Assembly (NCBI GenBank): GCA_949825065.1
Contig: OX463848.1
Span: 31,773,491 to 31,837,490 of the forward strand
From: Odontocerum albicorne
Taxonomy: Eukaryota; Arthropoda; Insecta; Trichoptera; Odontoceridae
Reading direction: 5' to 3'
DNA length: 64,000 nt
In this document: positions 54,626 to 64,000 of the stretch, piece after piece
Layout: each line of letters starts with the position of its first letter
Position numbering within the stretch: the stretch's first letter is position 1
Notes under the pieces: model-generated
The model's database searches: none
What the model was told of the DNA's origin: nothing
Seen by the model: the letters and a program-made list of their open reading frames with translations, nothing else
Program-made: the position numbers and the translations under genes

Positions 54626-55237
54626 CGGTCTAACGGATAGAGAGATTAGCAGTCTCTCTTTAAAAGTTATTTACGTGAGCCCGGTCAGTGGGGGAGTTCG
54701 TCCAATAAGCTATAAAATTAATTTCTTCTGACTGCAGGTGTTCTTCAGGGGAAATACTTACATCCCATCTTCTTTCCATGTTTTGTTAAATCAATTACTG
54801 AACTGTTGAAATATAAATACCACTATTATGCGAATGATTAACTTTAAACCGATTTATCCAATATTGTGGCATCAATGAATAGTTTTGTTGCATTCGAAGT
54901 TTACTGTAAAAGTGATAGCATCTTGTTGGACTGTTTAAATTTCAGGCCTTCAGCTATTTTATACGTATATTTTCTGCACTGCGAGTAATTTTTCTCTTTC
55001 ATAACTTCAATAAAGTTCATTGTCGCTTAATTTTTTTCTGGAAGAAGGGTGCCTTGGGCTGTTCTCTATTCATTACTACGTGACGTCACACTTATAAAAA
55101 ATAAAGATGGGGACTTATGTTGTACTCCACAACAGAGTGAGTGTTGGTGCGATCAAACTAAACAAATATGTGCGATCAAACTTAACGGATAAACTATAAT
55201 AGTGTCTGCCCAAAATTCAAATTTGCTGTTGAAGATT
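54626..55237. other. unassigned DNA
   Basis: GTGCGATCAAACT(A/T)AAC occurs twice near 55148-55190. No gene is recognised. Confidence 0.3.
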
Positions 55238-55386
55238 TGAATGGTTGAATTAAAATAGGCACTAAGTACCAGAAAAAAAAACCTAAGTATGCAGTTTCGT
55301 TTTATATGTTATATTTAATGAAACTGCATACTTAGTTTTATTTGCTTTTTTTTGGTACTTAGTGCCTATTTTAATTCAACCATTCA
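55238..55386. mobile_element. fold-back element, 149 bp
   Basis: TGAATGGTTGAATTAAAATA plus GGCACTAAGTACC (55238-55270) is inverted at 55354-55386. A further inner arm CTAAGTATGCAGTTT (55283-55297) is inverted at 55321-55335, leaving a ~23-base loop. The outer 33-bp arms look perfect. No ORF. It is either a small hairpin MITE or a hairpin-forming repeat. No target duplication is evident. Confidence 0.85.
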
Positions 55387-56039
55387 TTTCATAAAACGCA
55401 ATCATAAAGATATCCCACAATAATAGTCTAGGGAAAACGGCTTGCACATTAACCCTATAAAATCACAAGATTACATCATAGGGAATCGTCGTCTCTTTCA
55501 AGAACTAACAAATCGATTGTTTCGTTGATTCAAATTGATGGTAATGTGATTCAATATTTCCAATATGTTAAGGATCTTGAAATGATTTTGATAGTTATTT
55601 GGAGATAGTTTTTGAATGTTTGCAATCAAATATATATTAAACAATTACATCAAAACCAAATAAAACCACACAATCAAAATAAAAAAAATTAAACAGCACA
55701 TACGTATGCAAAAATCTCCTTAAAAATTGGTAAAAAAAAACCATATAATTACAAAATGCATTTATTAATATAATACCGGATCGCCTCAAGGCGGGCAATC
55801 CACAATGATCAAAACCGGGAGCCTTTCTTGACATAGGTGTGGAAATAATTGTATAATTGTGTGCAAAGAAAAAAAAGAATTTAAAAAAATATACATTTTT
55901 ATAGTTTAAGTGCAATCGAAAGTCAATATCGACCCCAATGTCACGACATGCTGAAATATAAAAAAATCGGAAGAAAGAGAAAAACAAAAAAAGAAAATAA
56001 GTTTGATGCGTTGATCAAATCGCTACAGTCGTGAAACAT
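55387..56039. other. unassigned AT-rich DNA
   Basis: A 116-codon minus frame (55637-55987) is Phe/Tyr-rich (FFSFFRFFYIS) and fits composition bias, except for a short normal segment PMSRKAPGFDHCGLPALRRS. That segment resembles the K-A-P-G-x-D motif of jockey-like reverse transcriptases but is followed by no further match. Left unassigned. Confidence 0.3.
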
Positions 56040-56345
56040 TTCTACAGTATTTATTCGGCTCTTCTCAATCTTTTACAACGACCACGTTTCACTCTTATGC
56101 ATCAAAGTTGGCACCAAATTACTATTGTGGACTATCATCTTTTCAGATTTTGATACTTTCCGGTTTGAATATATGTATTTTAGTGCCCCAGTGACTTGTT
56201 TCATTTATCGCTACACGCCGTTCGATATCCCTCTTAACTTTTCCATCGTTTGAGAAAACCTTAATAGCGAAATTCCTCAGCTTGTTCCAATCATTAATAA
56301 TTCACCCATATATCGCATTTACTGTTCCTTTCACATTTTTCTGTC
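56040..56345 (-). pseudogene. LINE-A fragment, upstream part
   Basis: CCACGTTTCACTCTTATGCA, AGTTGGCACCAAATTACTAT, TGTGGACTATCATCTTTTCA and TTAGTGCCCCAGTGACTTG are antisense to the A-L-K-Y-I-Y-S, K-M-I-V-H-N-S and T-L-M-x-G-S-E-T-W-type segment. This is the same protein region as 5467-5715. Confidence 0.6.
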
Positions 56346-56880
56346 ACCATTAATATCTTTGATTTTGCATTTGCAAATAATACAAACATATTATAAAAAA
56401 GAAACACATTAAATGAATAAAAATAACGACTCCTTAAGTAATTTAGGAATATATTTTTTTAATATTTAGTACTTTACTATCACTGACTTAACATATTACT
56501 TAGAAACAGAACAGTTTGTCTTATAAAATGCATCTATTCTTGATTGAGAGGAAATTGCAATTAATTCCTTAGCACAGTCTTAGCTGCAAGTAAATGGTTT
56601 CCTGTACTTCTAAAGAAAGTAAGTTATTTTCTTCGCTACTCTTTGGCGTCGAGTTGAAAAATTATTTGATAAAGTTTTTTAATTGCTCTCTCATTAAATT
56701 TTTTACTTGCCGGTGAAAACTCTAAATAAGAAAATAATGACTTACTGAAAATGTTAAAAAAAATATGTTCAACAAGTTTCCACAGTTCATTCTTTTGAAC
56801 ACTTATTTTTAATTTTTCATGACAATTTAATCTTTTATCGTATAATTTCACTTTCAAAGTCAGTTGTTCAGATTTTTCAT
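56346..56880. other. unassigned DNA with one unrecognised ORF
   Basis: An 82-codon minus frame (56636-56884) is Lys-rich (MNEKSEQLTLKVKLYDKRLN). It lies immediately 3' of a LINE end and may be trailing sequence. Not recognised. Confidence 0.3.
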
Positions 56881-57065
56881 TCATGACACAGCTTTAGGAA
56901 TATCCTGGTGAATGTCCTCCAGTCATCCCGGGAATTAATGTTTTGGACACTCTTCCACAATGTGATCGATAGTCTGGACCATTTCACATTTACACAATGG
57001 CGAATTAATTATGACTGGAAGACTCAGCCACTATGGCCACATCTAAAACAATTGAGGGTACATCA
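56881..57065 (-). pseudogene. non-LTR retrotransposon C-terminal Cys/His motif
   Basis: Minus strand from 57005: NSPLCKCEMVQTIDHIVEEC, then PKH, stop, FPG, stop, LEDIHQDIPKAV. This is the C-x-C ... Q-T-x-x-H-I-V-x-x-C-P ... F-x-G-G-L-x-D-x-H motif that closes many arthropod jockey-like reverse transcriptase ORFs. Two in-frame stops and the absence of polymerase sequence show a relic. Plus frame 56908-57108 is its shadow. Confidence 0.8.
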
Positions 57066-57310
57066 CCACCTTTCTAACATGTCAAACCATGGGAAAATCA
57101 GATTCTGATCACTCATAAGGTGGAGATTTTTTACAGCAGACCTATTATATTGCTGTTACAAGGTATAATATCTGATGAGCCAAAATATTCTTGGCCTATC
57201 TTTGTCCCTCAATCCAAAAAATAAGCAAGCTTCTTTAAATAAATTAAATGACATCCTTGTCATTTAATTCTTATTATATTATTCAATATTTTAATGAACA
57301 AGCCCTTTCA
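57066..57310. other. unassigned DNA
   Basis: Nothing recognised. Confidence 0.3.
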
Positions 57311-58085
57311 GGTTCATAAGACTTGACTCTGCCCTTTAAAGATAAATAACTGCACCATATATCATATACCATAAAACGATAGTATCAAATAAAATAACCT
57401 CCATGGCCTAGTTGATAAGACTAATTCAGGGTTTATGAGTTTGATTTCTATTGATATCTTTCAGGTTCATAAGACTTGACTCTGCACCTACATAAAGATA
57501 AATAACTGCACCATATGTCATATACCATAAAACGATAGTATCGAATAAAATTACCTCCATGGCCTAGTTGACAAGACTAATTCAAGGTTTGTGAGTTTGA
57601 TTTCTATTGATATCTTTCAGGTTCATAAGACTTGACTCTGCACCTACATAAAGATAAATAACTGCACCATATGTCATATACCATAAAACGACAGTATCGA
57701 ATAAAATTACCTTCATGGCCTAGTTGACAAGACTAATTCAGGGTTTGTGAGTTTGATTTCTATTGATATCTTTCAGGTTCATAAGACTTGACTCTGCACC
57801 TGCATAATGATAAATAACTGCACCATATATCATATATCATAAAACGATAGTATCGAATAAAATTACCTCCATGGCCTAGTTGACAAGACAAATTCAGGGT
57901 TTGTGAGTTTGATTTCTATTGATATCTTTCAGGTTCATAAGACTTGACTCTGCACCTACTTAAAGATAAATAACTGCACCGTATATCATATATCATAAAA
58001 CGATAGTATCGAATAAAATTACCTCCATGACCTACTTGACAAGACTAATTCAGGGTTTGTGAGTTTGATTTCTACTGTTTGATTT
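57311..58085 (+). repeat. 156-bp tandem array containing a SINE-1 head, five units
   Basis: The unit starts GGTTCATAAGACTTGACTCT at about 57311, 57464, 57620, 57776 and 57932 (periods 153, 156, 156, 156). Each unit ends with ACCTCCATGGCCTAGTTGAC, then AATTCAGGGTTTGTGAGTTT, then GATTTCTATTG, a worn SINE-1 A-box/B-box region. After the last unit the SINE middle and tail-like words TACATATTTCTGCTTGGCTG follow once, so the array grew inside a SINE-1 copy or beside it. Confidence 0.9.
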
Positions 58086-58159
58086 CCATTTATGTTTTAT
58101 TTTACATATTTCTGCTTGGCTGGATTCAGACAGATTACCAACAACAAAATTCACACACG
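58086..58159 (+). repeat. SINE-1 distal fragment
   Basis: CATATTTCTGCTTGGCTGGA then CAGATTACCAACAACAAAAT resembles the TTTCTGGTTGGTTGGA...GATTGCC part of SINE-1, worn. Confidence 0.35.
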
Positions 58160-58285
58160 TACTCGGCGAGTGCAAGTATTATTATCCGACAAATTATTTT
58201 ACCAGACTAGGATTATTTTTATGCCTTCAGGAATCGAACACCCGAGTGGGTGTTTAGCATTCTCCCAACTATGACATGGAACTCA
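58160..58285 (-). repeat. SINE-2 copy
   Basis: Minus strand: TGTCATAGTTGGGAGAATGC (A box), CACCCACTCGGGTGTTCGAT, TCCTGAAGGC (B box), then AGTCTGGTAAAATAATTTGT, CGGATAATAATACTTGCACT. The tail is shared with 52862-52985. Confidence 0.7.
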
Positions 58286-59440
58286 TCAATATAATATGCA
58301 TGCGCTAATTTTACCCAGTTACTTCTTTTTTTTCATCTTTAAAGATCATTTTTTAATAACCATCTTGAATATTATTTCATAAACTAATTGGAAAAAAACA
58401 CCAGCCCCCTTGTTGATCGATAAAACTTTTGTTTAATGTGTTGGCAATTTTTGGTTCATCTTTTTCAGGCTTTTAAGAACATGACCATTTACGGACGAAA
58501 TGACTTATTGAATAGATTTTTCATATCGATATCTTCCATATCTTGGTGGATAAATTGAAGAATAAACTCTTTAATAAACTTACAGGGAAATTATAGGGAA
58601 GTATGAGTATCATTATTCCTTTTCATCAATATTTTTACATTCAGACTTTCATTCCTTTTTTTCTTATACGAGTAGTACGCATTTTATTTTACATAATTGA
58701 TTAAACGTGTCTCAAATAGAAAATTAACTAAGTAATTCCTCAAATAGATGCTTACTTTCCATTTATTCCAGTAATCTGATGCAACATCTAACATATTTTT
58801 TCCACGTAAACTCGTATTTTCTCTCCAAAGGTGGTTACTTTCTTCATTTCACAGTATTCTTACATTCATTTCTGAAAACACCTTAGGAAATAACATTATA
58901 TTTTTGCAACAAGAAAATTTACTGAAAATTTTGTATTTCCACGAGCAGCGTTCTGAAATCTCGGTCTTGTGTTAAGTACATAAATATCAAAGGAAGGCTT
59001 AAATCCTTCGTCTTCAGGCTTTGTGACGTGTTCGGAGGCAAATGAGCTCTCGAGATAAACAACACTAAAACAAGACTGTAATGCCTCAAGTTTCACTTTG
59101 GTCCCATAAGATTGTTGTAACCTGAGACCACATTCATTCTCCTATTTTACTGTCTTGCTGTAGTAAACTCTTGGGGTTACACGCTGGTATGTATGTGACC
59201 ATAAAATTTTCGTATTTCATTTTAAATACTCTGTATATTTTGATGAAAGGGTGGTCTGAATATTTTTGTTTATAAGGAATTATTCCAAATTTGGGGGATC
59301 CCAGTCAGTGAGCTATGACAAGTTAATAACATTCATTGAGAAAACAGAATACGAGTATATACAAGAAGTAAAGTAACAGTTAGTTCTCGCTATCAACGTT
59401 TGAAATAATATCTTGTTTATTTAGTTCACAATAAGAATAC
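58286..59440. other. unassigned AT-rich DNA
   Basis: A 66-codon minus frame (58896-59096) has normal composition and contains the nucleotide phrase CCTGAAGACGAAGGATTTAA, a weak CTGANGA-like word without the GAAAC partner. No gene call. Confidence 0.3.
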
Positions 59441-59659
59441 TATAGTTCGGAAATTCTAGGATGAGTCCTGTGACAGCTTACAAATTTGTCCCAATACAAC
59501 CTTATGTAATGTATTTACATAAATAACTTGCTATTTATTAGAATTGAGGCTTATATTAGAGTTAATAAAATAATTAAAATTACTGAACATCGTTACAAGG
59601 TTGTATTGGGGCAAATTTGTGAGCTGTCACAGGACTCATCCTAGAATTTCCGAACTATA
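59441..59659. mobile_element. inverted-repeat MITE, 219 bp
   Basis: The left arm TATAGTTCGGAAATTCTAGG, ATGAGTCCTGTGACAGCT, TACAAATTTG, CCCAATACAACCTT (59441-59503) is inverted at 59597-59659 with a few mismatches. The spacer is ~93 bp of AT-rich DNA without ORF. The ends read TATAG...CTATA, so a TA target duplication of the Tc1/mariner group is possible. Confidence 0.9.
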
Positions 59660-59827
59660 ATTTTATATTTAAAATTAATTAGATATCATAAACTTATTAA
59701 CATCACAAATGGATGGCCACAAGTATATAATCAAGGTTGGCACATTTATGTGTATGAAGTTATTTGCATTTGTATTAAAGGTATTTGTAAAAGTAGATCT
59801 TTATAAAAAGTTCGGCAGCTCCGCATA
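59660..59827. other. unassigned DNA
   Basis: Nothing recognised. Confidence 0.3.
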
Positions 59828-60040
59828 AGTATTCTCATATCATAATTCTTATATCATAATTCTCATATCATAATTCTCATATCATAATTCTCATATCATA
59901 ACTCTCATATCACAACTCTCATATCATAACTCTCATATCATAACTCTCATATCACAACTCTCATATTACAACTCTCATATCATAACTTTCATATCACAAC
60001 TATCATATCATAACTCTCATATCATAGCTCTCATATTCTG
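59828..60040. repeat. 15-bp minisatellite, about 14 units
   Basis: The unit TCTCATATCATAACT (with TCACAACT and TCATAATT variants) is repeated head to tail. Confidence 0.95.
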
Positions 60041-60119
60041 GAGGTTTCTTTTTTATACAATACATCCAAAGCATCTCAAGCTCAATGCTACTTTTAAAGT
60101 TGTTGACATATGGTAATAT

Positions 60120-60240
60120 TTAATCCATGATAATATAAAAATCATATATCGAATATAAAAATCATATATCACATGAATATAAAAATCATATATTACATGA
60201 ATATAAAAATCATATATCAAATATAAAAATCATATATCGC
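60120..60240. repeat. short AT-rich tandem repeat
   Basis: ATATAAAAATCATATATC, with GA or ACATGA linkers, is repeated five times. Confidence 0.85.
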
Positions 60241-61224
60241 AGTAACTTTACTTTTCAAACTTTTTTATCTCCATGTCTCTATCATTCTCAGATTTTTCTC
60301 TTCCCATTTTCTTGCAAGTTACTTATCTTACTGAGTAATTCATGTTCATTCTCTTCTATCAGCATACAGTAAACCGCATACATTCCTATTCAACATTTGT
60401 ATGTCATATATTGACCTTTGTTGTTCTTTCACACCTGAATCTACTGGATCACACACATTCCTTCACCCTCACACATCATTAACTCCGTACTCACCTCATC
60501 ACAATCTGACGCTTTTTCTTATTTCATGCCTTTTACACGCATTCGTAATTATCATTTTCAGTCATACCAAACTCACCGTTTATTTCCTACTCTCGCCATT
60601 TTCAAACATTACAGAAAAATGTATAATTTTTTGTATAAGAACCTACATCAATATCTCATTATTTCTACTGTTTTTGACATAATATATTTTAGGTCCTAAT
60701 AATCTTTAAAATAAAATAAAACTACCCATAAAACGGGGATGAAAAATTTTCATTCACGTCTTGAGGCCTTGGACCCAGGAAGTTGTATCAAAATAAAACA
60801 TATGAAGACCATACGAGGGTTTCAGCTTAATTTCCGGATCTCTTGTACCGTCATTTTCTTTGTGGGTGTTTTATATTTTGCTCCGCATTATTGCTTTTTT
60901 TTTGGATCAAAATATCCGAAAGTAATTACTTCGATCATATACATTTTTACTTAAGAAGGGAAAAAAATATTTTTCATAATTCAAATTTTAATCAAAGGAA
61001 GCAATATATATTTAAACATTTACAATTACCAAAATTTGTCCATTTTTTTATTTTATGAGTATTTGGTAAATAATTTTTAAATTTATTTGTTGCGTCTAAT
61101 TTCAAAAAAAAAATTAACACGTTGATATTGATTAATATGTAAACGTATGTATATCATTTTAATTATTTATTCACAATTCAGGCTTAGTCTAATCTAAAAA
61201 AAATAATATATTTAACAATCAATA
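60241..61224. other. unassigned, pyrimidine-biased then A-rich
   Basis: 60250-60660 is T/C-rich on the plus strand, like the LINE-A antisense copies, but I could not align it to LINE-A. The 93-codon frame at 60401-60682 is probably a consequence. Frames at 60739-61058 are unrecognised. Confidence 0.3.
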
Positions 61225-61470
61225 CAAAAGTGAGTGAGTGAGTAGAAAGCGTGGTAGAGGAAGACCGAGGAATGTATAATTGGATTAAGATAATGATATT
61301 TTGAAAGAAGAAAACGTTAAAAGTCAGTGAAATGATGGGAGTTGTATGAGAAAGTGTATACGAGTAGATGTGGAAAAAAGGGAAGAATGTGTGTGGAAAT
61401 TTAATAGTTTGAGGTTCTTTTTTCTCTGTTTATCTCGACAAGAAAATGACGTGATGGTATGTATGTAATA
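61225..61470 (+). pseudogene. LINE-A 3' fragment
   Basis: AGCGTGGTAGAGGAAGACCG encodes the RGRGRPR patch, then stops, then AATGATATTTTGAAAGAAGA (N-D-I-L-K-E-E) and TTGTATGAGAAAGTGTATAC. The 3' end AAATGACGTGATGGTATGTA plus TGTAA matches the family tail. Confidence 0.7.
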
Positions 61471-61857
61471 GTGGCATAAATACGTTGATGAGAGCTTTCC
61501 TAAGTCTTCGTCTCAGAAGACTATTATCATTTAATTTTGACAAGAGGATCTGCGATATGTCAATATCCGAAGCACTCTTGTTTAAGAGTAAGACTCTTCA
61601 AACAGACAAGGCGACTGGGAGGCCGGTTCTTAGGTGAGTTATTAAGAACAGTTCCTGTTGGCGCATTCTTGTATCGACAGAACCTGTTCTCTAGCATTTT
61701 AACTAGTAATGCTGGAGTCACAACGTCTCGAATGAGTCTAACTACAGATATCAGATTTAAAAGATTTCTTTGTACACTCAAATAACTATGTCTAAACAAG
61801 CCTAGTAGAGATTAAGTTCATATCATACTTTATGAAGCCATAGCTTATTTATATACG
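61471..61857 (-). pseudogene. possible piggyBac-type transposase scrap
   Basis: The 79-codon minus frame (61560-61799) contains ALLVKMLENRFCRYKNAPTG, TVLNNSPK, then LTLKQECFGY. The order (hydrophobic strand, Gly-Thr-Val, Asn, Lys-rich, Phe-x-Tyr) resembles the segment after the second catalytic Asp of piggyBac proteins, where the broken copy at 15.5 kb has IGTVRRNR. No catalytic residue is visible. Weak call. Confidence 0.3.
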
Positions 61858-62293
61858 GTCTGTTCAATGGGAAAGGTGTCTGATTTTGTTTTCTCGTAAC
61901 CACCAGCACCATCTGTAGATGAATAAATGAGTTATCTAGCGACACATTTCAACTATCTTCCTTAAAAGTTTCAAAGGGCAGCCATCGCTAGTTCATTCGT
62001 AAAGACCTAACAATTGATAGTACCTTCTTAGTCTAAGTCGGAAAAGGAACAATGGAGCAATATCCATTTTTTTCAGCTATAAATGTAATATCCTTAATTA
62101 CTGAAAAAATTATATGATTCCATCAATTTAATATATCAAATTGGGTAAAAGTGCCAGAGAAACTTTTGGAATGATTCAAACTGTTTATGGTAGTCAAGCA
62201 ATGAGTCGTAAGAACTTTTTTAAGTTGTATGCAGTATTTCGTGATGGTAGAGAGAGAGCATTGAAGATGTTAAACGGCCTGGACTATCATTGA
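61858..62293 (+). pseudogene. mariner-type transposase N-terminus remnant
   Basis: 62135-62293 reads IKLGKSARETFGMIQTVYGS, QAMSRKNFFKLYAVFRDGRE, then a stop TGA at 62291. This is the helix-turn-helix DNA-binding segment at the start of mariner-like transposases (K-L-G-K-S-A-x-E-T-F ... S-R ... F-x-x-G-R-E). Upstream, GGACAAT-type leader sequence from 61858 (GTTCAATGGGAAAGGTGTCT) may be the element's 5' end. The catalytic domain is missing. It differs from the 51506 element. Confidence 0.7.
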
Positions 62294-62759
62294 TAGTTTG
62301 AATTGAAGAGAATGTTCAAAAAGTGGGTTAAATTCTTCGAAATTATTATTTTTTAAATGAACTTACTTCAATTTCTCATAAAGTTCAATATGCTCATTAT
62401 AAACATTTTCTGAAATGTTGAAGACGTCAATATCCATGACTCCATTAAAAAAGGATAGCCCGCGGAATAATGGAAGAGTTCTTGGGAAGTTAGTCCTGCC
62501 TTACTTTCCGAGGGTTATGGGATCGGTTCACGTTCTAACCCACATTTTATAAAGAGAATCTCCTTAACATTTTTATGGTTGGTTATAAGAAGCAATAAAC
62601 CTTTCAGGTTCTATTATTAACAATGAAAAATAAATATAATACAAATTACCATAATTAAAAAAAAATTGATTAAGTATCACTGTGAACCTAAAGTGATTGT
62701 GGTAAGTAAGGTTAAGAAGAATCATTCTTAAGAAATACATGGTAAATGAATAAATTAAG
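62294..62759. other. unassigned DNA
   Basis: 62450-62560 is GC-richer (AGCCCGCGGAATAATGG, TTCCGAGGGTTATGGGATCG, GTTCACG) with a vague tRNA-like layout but no cloverleaf I can close. Confidence 0.3.
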
Positions 62760-62972
62760 AAAAACTATACAGTGGAAATGTGAGTGATAGGCGTGTGAGA
62801 GGTAGATCACGGAAAACATGGTCAGATGGTATGGAAAAGAAATCGTAGAAAGTCAAAGAAATCGTAGAAGTTGTATAAGAAGCTGTGTGAATGTAGAAGA
62901 GGCGAAATATGTGTTTTTAGTACTCTCACCTCTGATTACCCCGACATGAAAACGGTATGATGGTATGTATGT
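62760..62972 (+). pseudogene. LINE-A 3' fragment
   Basis: AGTGATAGGCGTGTGAGAGG, TAGATCACGGAAAACATGG and TCAGATGGTATGGAAAAG encode VSDRRVRGRSRKTWSDGM. The 3' end CTCACCTCTGATTACCCCGA plus AACGGTATGATGGTATGTAT matches the family end. It directly abuts a SINE-1 copy. Confidence 0.7.
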
Positions 62973-63135
62973 TTGACTTCCGTGACTTAGTTGGTAAAAC
63001 GCTTGTCTTCCAGTCCAGAGGTTACGGGTGCGATTTCGATTGTTACTTAAAGTTTTTAAAAGTGTCTCTTTAATTTTTTTTTGGTTAATTCAAATAGGCA
63101 ATAAGCCCACTGAGTTGTAATTTGTACTATAGGCA
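62973..63135 (+). repeat. SINE-1 copy
   Basis: TGACTTCCGTGACTTAGTTG (A box), GCTTGTCTTCCAGTCC, GGTTACGGGTGCGATTTCG (B box region), then GGCAATAAGCCCACTGAG and TTGTAATTTGTAC as tail. The middle is shortened. Confidence 0.75.
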
Positions 63136-63164
63136 ATATACCTACTTAGTTGTACAGCAGAAAT

Positions 63165-63530
63165 GCGAATGATTAGGTGGTCGCCAGGAGTATCACTGAA
63201 AGATACTGTAGCCTGGGAGTCACTGACATAAATAGTAAGCGGGAAGAGCGACAGCTGAGATGGTACGGCCACATAAGACGGAGACCACCAGACCATACGG
63301 TAAATCAGGCAATATCTGTGGATCTTCCTCGACAGCCGTCCAGAGGAAGACCAAAGAACTCCTGGATGACTCAATGCTCCAAAATCCTGCAGAAAAAAGG
63401 CCTAGATGAAAGCGACACCCAGAACTGAAGAATATACAGCCTAAAAACGAGAAGAGCCGACCCCAAAAGATTACCTTGGCAACGAGTTGAAAAAAAAAGA
63501 AGAAAAAAACAAGAAGAAAAGAAGTTGTAC
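63165..63530 (+). pseudogene. RTE-like LINE C-terminus and 3' end (LINE-E)
   Basis: The 83-codon frame (63177-63428) reads LGVTDINSKREERQLRWYGH, IRRRPPDHTVNQAISVDLPR, QPSRGRPKNSWMTQCSKILQ, KKGLDESDTQN. This is the full C-terminal order L-R-W-x-G-H ... R-G-R-P-K-x-x-W-M ... K-K-G-L. An A/G-rich AAGAAG tail ends it. The frame is clean, so this copy may be fairly young. The same 3' end is at 32030-32252. Confidence 0.85.
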
Positions 63531-64000
63531 TTTGTACTGTGCAATTGTAATTTAATACAAATTAACATAGTCCAACAACTTAAGAAGTGAATGGAAAAAG
63601 TAAGAATTTCTAATGAAGTCGCTTTTGGGACCAATTTGACTGTTCCCATTCGGAATTAAAATCCAACAGACTATCCAAAAGGCGTCTGAATTTTAGGCAT
63701 GTAACAATTATGTCTAATTAAAGATATCTTGTTAACTTGTCCCTTTGAGAGATAATTAATTAAGCGCTTTGCAACTTTCCTTGGCTGCAAGTTTTTTCAA
63801 AGCGTAACTGTCCACCGGTTGAACGAAATTCGAATGGCAATTTCGGGCAGGAGTTCTCAATACGTGTTTCAACCACATTTAATCTCTAAAGGAGTATGAC
63901 CGTACTACGGCGAGCAAAGGTTTCCTTAACCTTTTTACGGCGATGGCTCGAGTATCATTGGTGTGTCACACAGGCGGCGGTGTTTTACGTCTATAAATTT
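63531..64000. other. unassigned DNA
   Basis: 63536-63567 holds GTACTTTGTACTGTGCAATT, then GTAATTTAATACAAATTA, the SINE-1 final tail words, so the LINE-E copy seems to have inserted into a SINE-1 tail at about 63135/63531. The rest shows no gene. Confidence 0.4.

Noticed and set aside
55637..55987. Reverse transcriptase based on a KAPGFD segment
   Set aside because: Only one short motif matches and the rest of the frame is low-complexity Phe/Tyr sequence.
58970..59030. CTGAAGACGAAGG word as another hammerhead-like repeat
   Set aside because: No GAAAC partner and no similarity to the five-copy family.
62450..62560. tRNA or tRNA-like gene
   Set aside because: GGGTTATGGGATCGGTTCACG only vaguely resembles a B box; no cloverleaf could be drawn.

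Overview
The window looks like gene-poor, AT-rich nuclear DNA of an arthropod, most likely an insect. The evidence is the mix of transposon families: RTE-like and CR1/L2-like non-LTR retrotransposons, a tRNA-derived SINE, piggyBac, mariner and hAT remnants, and a hammerhead-like, Penelope-style terminal repeat. No bacterial operons, rRNA, functional tRNA genes or CRISPR arrays are visible. I found no host gene that I can name. Nearly every long open frame is a transposon fragment, the antisense of one, or a tandem repeat that happens to lack stops.

Layout. 0-10 kb: a Penelope-like repeat (684-790), fragments of an abundant RTE-like LINE (called LINE-A here), SINE copies, a CR1/L2-like LINE C-terminus (4090-4536) and a short minisatellite (6424-6595). 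10-18 kb: an almost pure A/T block (10495-11073), a weak hAT trace, and the best-preserved element in the window, a broken piggyBac on the minus strand (transposase 14722-16586, right end at a TTAA at 17092-17095). 18-22 kb: a head-to-tail duplication with a 1591-bp period (18162-19752 and 19753-21343) that looks identical in the two copies. 22-31 kb: LINE-A fragments, a Penelope-like palindrome, a ~600-bp inverted-repeat element, a LINE interrupted by an inverted LINE fragment, an LTR-like insertion inside a minisatellite, and a hAT-type end. 31-33.4 kb: a 36-bp minisatellite of about 20 units, an RTE 3' end, and a composite repeat (called Rep-C here) with two internal tandem arrays. 33-48 kb: LINE-A and SINE copies, two minisatellites, one candidate secreted-peptide exon (40685-40923), and two copies of another LINE C-terminus. 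48-52.6 kb: Rep-C copies, one split by a 527-bp mariner-like element with a TA duplication, followed by a LINE C-terminus whose 3' tail matches the SINE tail. 52.6-64 kb: a second tRNA-like SINE family, two fold-back elements, a 156-bp array built on a SINE head, several minisatellites, a mariner N-terminal remnant and an RTE 3' end.

Functionally, the LINEs would supply the reverse transcriptase that copied the SINEs. The shared tail at 52529-52590 names a likely partner for SINE-1. DNA transposons and their short derivatives have nested into older repeats, so relative ages can be read from the insertions. All similarities were judged by reading translations and repeats by eye. Boundaries are approximate unless a target duplication or exact repeat edge is described.
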